Positions 53,445 through 55,972 of a stretch of 55,972 nucleotides of DNA are shown here, piece by piece. Under the pieces are notes generated by a model. It was not told the DNA's origin. It did no database searches and saw nothing but the letters and a program-made list of their open reading frames with translations. The stretch is taken from the NCBI RefSeq assembly GCF_000485595.1, contig NW_014577111.1, forward strand, positions 20,670 to 76,641, written 5' to 3'. Position numbers and translations under genes: made by a program. The stretch comes from Priapulus caudatus (taxonomy: Eukaryota; Priapulida; Priapulimorpha; Priapulimorphida; Priapulidae). Each line of letters begins with the position of its first letter. Within the stretch, counting starts at the first letter, position 1.

Positions 53445-55655
53445 GCTGTACGTATGTATGTAAATGTCTGGCCATCAACAATGCAATGCAGTAAGTAGAA
53501 GGATCAACGAACCAGTAAGCCTACCTAGTTAAATTTCACATAACATCACAATGCATCAACCATAATCAACTGTAAATGCTATTTTCCTCTTTTCAGTGAT
53601 GAAGGAAAATAATTTAAAAACCAATTGCAATATATTCAAATTAGAATGAGTGGCTGGATAATTCCATGGGGACATGGTGACAGGATGAACATGTTTGCAT
53701 TGCTGCATCACGTGTGTGAGTCAGCATATGATGACTGGTAACAAAAGCCAGGTATCTATGCAAGCTTCACTTTGCTTAACGAGGCAATAAAAATTTGCAT
53801 ATAGCCGACACAGCATACTTGTTCTAACACACAGTGAAATTCCGCAAGATTCCAGTTTAATTATCTTCACTGTTTAATATGGATGCACTGATTCAGAACT
53901 ATACGTAGCCTAGGAAAATTCCTAGCAGGGCAAACGTTTGTGAATAACCCTAGTAATGACGAAGGAACAAGTCGAATCTCAAGCAATTAACTTCATATGG
54001 CAGAAGGCCAAATGAATAATCTTGTTAGAGTACTTACAGAATTATTTTAGGTTAACCTATGTTTATTAGTATATATAACAGGCCAAAAACAGGATTAATT
54101 GTTACTCAACCGTGAAGATTGGAAACAAACCGCTTACTTTTCGCCTCCTGCCAGAAGGCTTTCTCAAAGCTAACTGATGATGATCAGTTTTGACCATTAG
54201 ATGGTGTGGGGGTCAATAGCTTAGTCCACACGTTACTATAAGCCTGTATCCCCCCTCGTCCCGGTTGATGTTCAGGGTCTTGCGGATCCAGATGGCCTCC
54301 TTAATCCAACGCCTGATTTTGATTGGCTCGCGATCGATGATCTTCGAATTCTCCCAATCGATGGTGTGATTGTCCTTCGCTACGTGGTCAGTGATCACGG
54401 ATTTGGTGATTTCGGTAGCTGACCGTTTTCGTTGGGCCGTTGTGAACGATTTGGGTGCTACGGTGTCTACGTCCTTTTTGTGTTCTTTAAGGCGGGTTTC
54501 AAATTTTCGGCCGGTTTCTCCAATGTAACTTTTTTCACACATTGCACACGGTATTATGCACAGTCCGGCGTAATGTTGTGCATATCTGTTCTGTCCTTAG
54601 GGTGTAACAAAAGCCGTTTTAGGGTCTAAAACGATCTAACTGTTGAAGCCACACCTGCATTTTTTAGGTGACGTTGAACTACGTCCGTGACGCCTCTGAC
54701 ATAAGGTAGGACAATCATCGCCTTCGGTTTCTCTGTGGAGGTTTTCTTATGGGATGTTGTTTTTTCCCGTGATGTGTTCATCTCCTTGGACACTTTTTCG
54801 AGTGTCCAATTGGGGTAGCCGCATTTTTCTATTGCGTTCTTGATGTGGCGCGCTTTAGCTTCCCGGTCCTCACTCTCCGTTATGATCTTGTCCCTACGAT
54901 CAAGTAGCGTCCGTACCACTGACAGTTTGTGGTTGACTGTGATTGACTGTCCATCTAGATCCGAAAGACCCCGAACATCAACCGGGACGAGGGGGGATAC
55001 AGGCTTAGTCACGTGTGGACTAAGCTATTGACCACCACACCATCTGGTGGTCAAAACTGATAATCATCAGTTAGCTTTGAGAAAGCCTCCTGGCAGGAGG
55101 CGAAACGTAAGCGGTACGTTTCCAATCTTCACGGTTGAGTAACAATTAACCCTGTTATATATATTAGTCTACCAACCGAATGAACTTCCGAATTTAACTA
55201 CCAACCGAATTTAATGAGTTATGTTTATTAGGTTTATGAGTTTATTTGGTTTCACGGTCAAGAAGGGGGGCACCTGCTCTTTCTCTTGTTCAGTCTGCAG
55301 CGTCTCTCCCCACATGCCACACACACGTCTGCTTTGCACAGTAGCCCCATCTCCCATCTCACGTCGTACACGACTTTAAAAAATCTATAGCCAATTTCCG
55401 TCTGCAGGTTTTTCTTTCTAAATTTAATACGCGGGAAGAAGGTCGGCGGTGGCAGGGGAGCAGGCGCATGCGCGGGAGTGGGGATGCGTATATCTCTCAC
55501 CATGTCAATAGTCATCTTCCTGACTGTGTGACGCTGCTTGGCAGTGAAGTTCTCAAAGATGTTGCAGTCTTTCTGCTGGAGCAGCTTGAAAGCGACGGCT
55601 AGATGGTGGTTCTCCAGCACCGACTCATCGTTGTACATCACCGCCAGCTCCGAGC
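49870..55655 (-). CDS. PDE4: PDE4-type cAMP phosphodiesterase, C-terminal exons (partial gene)
   Basis: PDE4 enzymes hydrolyse cAMP to AMP. Five exons on the minus strand encode the distal half of the catalytic domain and the C-terminal tail: SELAVMYND...[70 protein letters not shown], then [11 protein letters not shown] and a short acidic tail. Visible functional residues by family knowledge are the metal-ligand Asp in HCSDLSN, the purine-selecting Gln just before VGF, and the Phe of VGFIDY that clamps the base. The HNxxHAxD metal site, the UCR1/UCR2 regulatory domains and the promoter lie beyond 55972. Phases join without error. One intron carries a Penelope-like element. Member of the PDE4/dunce family with high certainty. 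Confidence 0.95.
51063..51165 (-). CDS. PDE4: PDE4 exon D
   Basis: Encodes [20 protein letters not shown] then [14 protein letters not shown], ending in phase 1 at donor GTAAGC. CAG acceptor. Confidence 0.97.
51617..51799 (-). CDS. PDE4: PDE4 exon C
   Basis: 61 codons: [20 protein letters not shown] then [14 protein letters not shown] and [15 protein letters not shown]. It carries the metal-ligand Asp and the invariant purine-binding Gln as its last residue. CAG acceptor, GTTAGT donor. Confidence 0.97.
52385..52960. repeat. GT-rich minisatellite (gggtgactgagtgtgtg unit)
   Basis: Irregular 25-40-bp monomers of gggaagggtgactgagtgtgtg with a pure (GT)n core at 52708-52764, in the intron between PDE4 exons B and C. 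The 203-codon minus frame is Thr/His/Ser/Pro repeat translation. Confidence 0.88.
53203..53325 (-). CDS. PDE4: PDE4 exon B
   Basis: 41 codons: [20 protein letters not shown] then [14 protein letters not shown] acceptor, GTAGGC donor, phase 0 at both ends. Confidence 0.97.
53388..53441. repeat. (TA)n microsatellite
   Basis: Pure TA run in the intron between PDE4 exons A and B. Confidence 0.96.
54213..54542 (-). pseudogene. Penelope-like GIY-YIG endonuclease fragment
   Basis: The frame begins [20 protein letters not shown] and contains [20 protein letters not shown] then [18 protein letters not shown]. The SYIGETGR...RLKEH pattern and the HxxxxxHxIDW and ...KEAIWI motifs are those of the GIY-YIG nuclease at the C-terminus of Penelope-like proteins. 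The frame is not continuous with the upstream reverse transcriptase remnant, so the copy is dead or sequence-damaged. Confidence 0.88.
54626..54955 (-). pseudogene. Penelope-like reverse transcriptase thumb and linker fragment
   Basis: The frame carries [20 protein letters not shown] then [19 protein letters not shown] and [20 protein letters not shown]. This matches the region between the reverse transcriptase core and the nuclease of Penelope-like elements. The catalytic YxDD core is absent. The first about 20 codons of the open frame (to 55012) derive from the inverted end and are not part of the original protein. Confidence 0.85.
55501..55655 (-). CDS. PDE4: PDE4 exon A (most upstream in window)
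   Basis: Encodes [20 protein letters not shown] then [20 protein letters not shown] and KMTIDM. CAG acceptor at 55656-55658, GTGAGA donor, ends in phase 0. An exon boundary at (N)SEL is consistent with PDE4 genes. A 44-bp minisatellite fills the upstream intron. Confidence 0.96.
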
Positions 55656-55679
55656 CTGCAGCAGCAACAGCAACACATA

Positions 55680-55972
55680 CAACAACAACAACACACGTGT
55701 ACATACAAGCACAGCAACAACGCACGCATGAACAACACACGTGTACATACAAGCACAGCAACAACGCACGCATGAACAACACACGTGTACGTACAAGCGC
55801 AGGCAACAACGCACGCATGAACAACACACGTGTACATACAAGCACAGCAACAACGGTGTTGTTCATGCGTGAACGTGTACATACAAGCACAGCAACAACG
55901 CACGCATGAACAACACACGTGTACGTACAAGCACAGCAACAACGCACGCATGAACAACACACGTGTACGTAC
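55680..55972. repeat. 44-bp minisatellite reaching the window edge
   Basis: Monomers of acaacgcacgcatgaacaacacacgtgtacatacaagcacagca, with gtgtac at 55697 and 55741. Monomers abut directly, with no variable spacers. It lies in the intron upstream of PDE4 exon A. The Cys/Val/His-rich frames here are artefacts. Confidence 0.93.

Larger units (their letters stand above)
54070..55222 (-). mobile_element. truncated Penelope-like element with inverted ends
   Basis: The minus strand carries two coding remnants of a Penelope-like retroelement, listed separately. Its 3' end (54066-54295) is repeated in inverted orientation at 54951-55170, including the end of the coding region. The 12-mer tatgtttattag occurs at 54058-54069 and 55223-55234 and is a candidate target duplication. 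The main reverse transcriptase core is missing. It sits in the intron between PDE4 exons A and B. Confidence 0.85.

Noticed and set aside
54840-55031. Plus-strand frame in the Penelope-like element
   Set aside because: It is partly the inverted copy of the element's 3' coding end fused to antisense sequence, not an independent gene.
55625-55972. Direct repeats resembling a CRISPR array
   Set aside because: The 44-bp monomers abut with no unique spacers, and the genome is eukaryotic. It is a minisatellite.

Overview
This is metazoan nuclear DNA from an intron-dense invertebrate. The evidence is two conserved animal genes split into many short GT-AG exons, long AT-rich introns, abundant microsatellites and several non-autonomous transposable elements. 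I cannot assign a phylum. There are no bacterial operons, CRISPR arrays or rRNA genes, and I recognised no tRNA.

Layout. Positions 1-5885 are intergenic: low-complexity DNA, one plausible plus-strand first exon of a GMC-type oxidoreductase (725-845) with a 74-bp perfect foldback sitting on its splice donor, and two non-autonomous inverted-repeat elements (1844-2480 and 4257-4933). Positions 5886-38752, minus strand, hold a complete ECPAS/ECM29 gene (proteasome adaptor and scaffold) in 48 exons. 47 of them were placed by matching peptide homology, splice signals and codon phase. The reconstructed product is about 1,835 residues, close to the vertebrate protein. Exon 20 (about 24655-24755) is damaged and lies in low-quality sequence. 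Positions 38753-49869 are intergenic, with long CT, GT, TTC and CA microsatellites, a GC-rich patch with an adjacent CRE and perfect RFX X-box (43392-43421), and a nested foldback element (48898-49306). Positions 49870-55655, minus strand, hold the last five coding exons of a PDE4-type cAMP phosphodiesterase: the C-terminal half of the catalytic domain and the tail. The rest of that gene lies beyond the right edge. A 5'-truncated Penelope-like retroelement with inverted ends and a candidate 12-bp target duplication sits in its intron at about 54070-55222.

The two genes run in the same direction, PDE4 upstream of ECPAS, about 11 kb apart. Nothing suggests they are co-transcribed. One concerns proteasome quality control and the other cAMP breakdown, with no visible functional link.

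Assembly quality matters here. Two N-runs (15803-15827 and 28331-28340) and several tandem arrays carry insertion-rich, degraded copies of clean neighbouring sequence. The clearest is 27845-28330, a noisy copy of 28890-29320. This looks like uncorrected long-read gap filling and probably explains the broken exon 20. I found no undescribed multi-gene system. The most unusual items are structural: foldback elements, a minisatellite whose monomers carry near-copies of a splice donor, a duplicated splice acceptor, and the CRE plus X-box promoter-like site with no recognised gene.
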